From Antedon mediterranea (lineage: Eukaryota; Echinodermata; Crinoidea; Comatulida; Antedonidae): a stretch of DNA of 64,000 bases. A model generated the notes under the pieces. The model ran no database searches, was not told the DNA's origin, and saw only the letters and a list, made by a program, of their open reading frames with translations. Shown piece by piece: positions 61,766 to 64,000 of the stretch. Location: the NCBI RefSeq assembly GCF_964355755.1, contig NC_092670.1:8867201-8931200 (forward strand), read 5' to 3'. The stretch's first letter is position 1. Every line of letters starts with the position of its first letter. Position numbers and translations under genes: made by a program.

Positions 61766-62580
61766 CCTTCTTACCTAAGTGAAAAGCCTCCTTCTTCTCC
61801 GCCAGGTTCCATCCACTAATTCGGGCATACCCCTCAAATCTATCCCAGAAAATGTACCAGTCATTTTGACCGAAAAATTCCAGGTTTCTCTGAGGGCGGA
61901 AAAGTAGTCTTTTCCGACGCTCACCTCGCCATTCTTCATTATGACCGTATCAACCACGCAAGTGGTCCCTATCCACATAATGAACTCAGCGCGGATCACG
62001 TCCGAAACTTCCGCCATTACTCTCTCTTCGGACGTACTCGTTCGTATTGTCCTCATTACCGCGATCTCGATCATTGTAATCGAAACCTCGACAATCAGTC
62101 CGAACTTGACCGACATCGTCCGAGTAGCGTTTATAGCGATTACCGTCGATGTACCCCTGTGGCGACATTCCCATTCTACGACCTCGATTAGGATACCGTC
62201 GTTCGGACTCTCGATCTGTTGCGTCCCCCTTGACGATTTATTGATCGCCAAGGAACTCGACCGCGTTCCATAGGCACAAACCTATTGGACTCGCCGCCAG
62301 CTCGTTCATCGAAACGCATGTTGTCATCGCCCGGATAATGAGAGTCGCGATTTCAGATATCCCCATTAGGAGTACCGTAGTTGGAACAGGAATTAAACCA
62401 CCTATCCGTGGTTACATTCGACACAGAGTTAACGTCAGGAATAACTGCTCCTCCTTCCCGTTAAAACTAATCGACGCATTCTTTGAAGTCACCTGATTAT
62501 TAGGATTAACTTCAAGATCAGACCCTTCAAAGACCTCGTCAGTACTATTAGTCCAGTCAAAAATCACCCTCACCATGGTA
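61766..62580 (-). pseudogene. Decayed gag-like region
   Basis: The minus strand opens with an ATG at 62580 (VRVIFDWTNSTDEVFEGSDL) and meets a stop after about 56 codons. Other frames then carry an arginine/aspartate/glycine-rich stretch (NRGRRMGMSPQGYIDGNRYK; FDYNDRDRGNEDNTNEYVRR) and, near the end, WYIFWDRFEGYARISGWNLA. The last resembles the W-x-x-F-x-x-x-F-x-x-Y-x-x-x-x-x-W step of retrotransposon gag proteins. At least two frameshifts and two stops interrupt it. It ends at a donor-like TTAG|GTAAGAAG. The region lies 220 bp upstream of the GC-rich ORF and may belong to the same element. Confidence 0.4.
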
Positions 62581-64000
62581 TAAGAACGTACCCTAATAAA
62601 ATTTCATCCGTAGGTTCTATGTATATAGGTAATAACATTTCTTGATGTTGCGTCTTGCAAAACTTGGGATTTTACGAGAAAATTAGACTTTTATACCCAA
62701 TTTATAACCGCCTCATGTCGTATTATTGTGTACAGCGAATTCGACGAAGCGTGACTAAAATTACGAGACGCCATTAACGCCCGTTGAAAAATGCATTAAC
62801 AAAGCTAAAAACCTACAAAATTAATAGTTTATACAATAATTTAAATATAGTTTACAATAAATTGTATAATAAAATACATAACATATAAAGAAAACCCAAG
62901 TATAATCTCAAATATTTACAGATATGTGTTAAAAAATGTACAAATCAAAATGGCCTTCCATAAAATAAAGTGCGCCCTCACTCGTCATACTTTTATCGGA
63001 CTTGTATGGATGGTTATACAAGGCATTAATATAATATGAAACACGATGCGGTTTGTTAGTTATTGCCTCTGCAAGAGGCAGAATATTATATTTTCACAAA
63101 TATATTTCTAATTTTTATCATGGAAAAAAAGAATTGTATAATATTTAAACACATTACAACCTCCAGTATACCATCGTCATGATGGATTAAGTGTATATTT
63201 ATATATCTGCTGAAGCGTAATGATCTACTAGTTTTGCTGGTTTTATTTTTAGACATTCTTTTTTTTTTCACAGCATTACTTGCGTGGATATCACAATGCA
63301 TTGCATATTTTGAACTATCATTCGCGATTATGATCTTAATTAGAGTAAGAACCAATCATTTAAGGATAATCCATTTCGTGTAGGCCTATACGAAAGATAC
63401 TAGGCCCTACCTCAAGTAGCCCTACTTTCACTTTCCAACAATTATTAAGAGCGTATCAAAGGGGCTGGTTGGCATTCGTCTGAATCAACATTTATCATTT
63501 TTCCCTTTCACCCGCCGATGCCCCCACTGCCAATGGGGAGGAGGAGCCAGTTTGATCCTCTCTGAATCCGTCTGGCCTTCACATCGTACCGATGTGTGAA
63601 GTTTGAGCCAATAAACGTCATTCATGACGATTCTTAAGTTCGAAGTCGTCTTCCAGAATTCAAAGGATTCTAAATTTAAAGTATTTTCCCGTTTTTCCAC
63701 CGTTCACATTTCACGGCCTGAAAGTTCTCGCTTGGGACAAAAAAGTAAAGTCCAGAACAAAAGTTTTATATGCATTTATTTCAAATATTGTTATCCGCCG
63801 AGTCCGACGCATTTTAATGCATTTAAATAAAATTTAAAAAGCTTGGGAGAACACAGTAGTTTAATTTGTTGGCTTATTCAAATGCTTATAAATGACGTTT
63901 TAAACCTAAAAGATGTAGGCTATTTTTCCCAAAAGTGAAGATGAACATTAATTAATTAATTAAATGTAAAAGAATAACACAGTTATCCGTCAGAAGTCTT
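62581..64000. other. Gene-free end of the window
   Basis: AT-rich DNA without a supported gene. One short GC-richer stretch (63490-63600) has an open minus frame of 71 codons with no recognisable content. Confidence 0.4.

Overview
The window looks like genomic DNA of a marine invertebrate animal, most likely an echinoderm or a close deuterostome relative. Genes are split by short GT-AG introns, intergenic DNA is AT-rich, there are many CTAGGCCTAG-like stretches, and mobile elements of many classes are nested in one another. There are no prokaryotic features. The organism call is an inference from composition and gene families.

1-3.4 kb: repeat-rich DNA (TTGCGCAA palindromes), then one plus-strand ORF (1949-2953) with a RAG1-N/ZAD-like four-cysteine zinc domain and a C-terminal coiled coil. 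3.4-25.8 kb: two complete, tandem, minus-strand organic anion transporter (SLCO/OATP) genes of 814 and 839 residues. I rebuilt nine coding exons for each from splice sites with consistent phase. Each also has a predicted non-coding first exon behind a conserved TATA box. The last intron of the second gene holds a CR1/L2-like non-LTR retrotransposon, itself split by a 1202-bp hAT-type element with an exact 8-bp target duplication.

26.2-29.6 kb: a TIR element with subterminal arrays of AGATATCT palindromes, carrying an inserted Penelope-like fragment (GIY-YIG ORF flanked by inverted copies of its tail), followed by a decayed C2H2 zinc-finger array. 30.4-42.9 kb: nineteen minus-strand exons of an ABCC4/MRP4-like ABC transporter (NBD1-TMD2-NBD2). 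The first transmembrane half is missing, one exon has a 5-bp frameshifting insertion, and the introns hold a second LINE, six copies of a palindromic MITE and a 35-bp minisatellite.

42.9-46.1 kb: a foldback element with arms of about 1.2 kb abuts the broken 5' end of the ABC gene. 46.2-54.7 kb: a gene-free complex of inverted 101-bp tandem arrays, 600-bp palindromic units and a second foldback made of a short repeat. 55.4-59.2 kb: four tandem units of about 645 bp, each with a minus-strand exon-like block. 60.3-62.6 kb: a GC-rich minus-strand ORF with a C2H2-like finger, and a decayed gag-like region. The last 1.4 kb shows no clear gene.

The genes with recognisable biology are membrane transporters of organic anions and conjugates: SLCO uptake next to ABCC efflux. 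The ABCC copy is probably not functional as seen here. Most of the rest is the result of transposition and tandem amplification.
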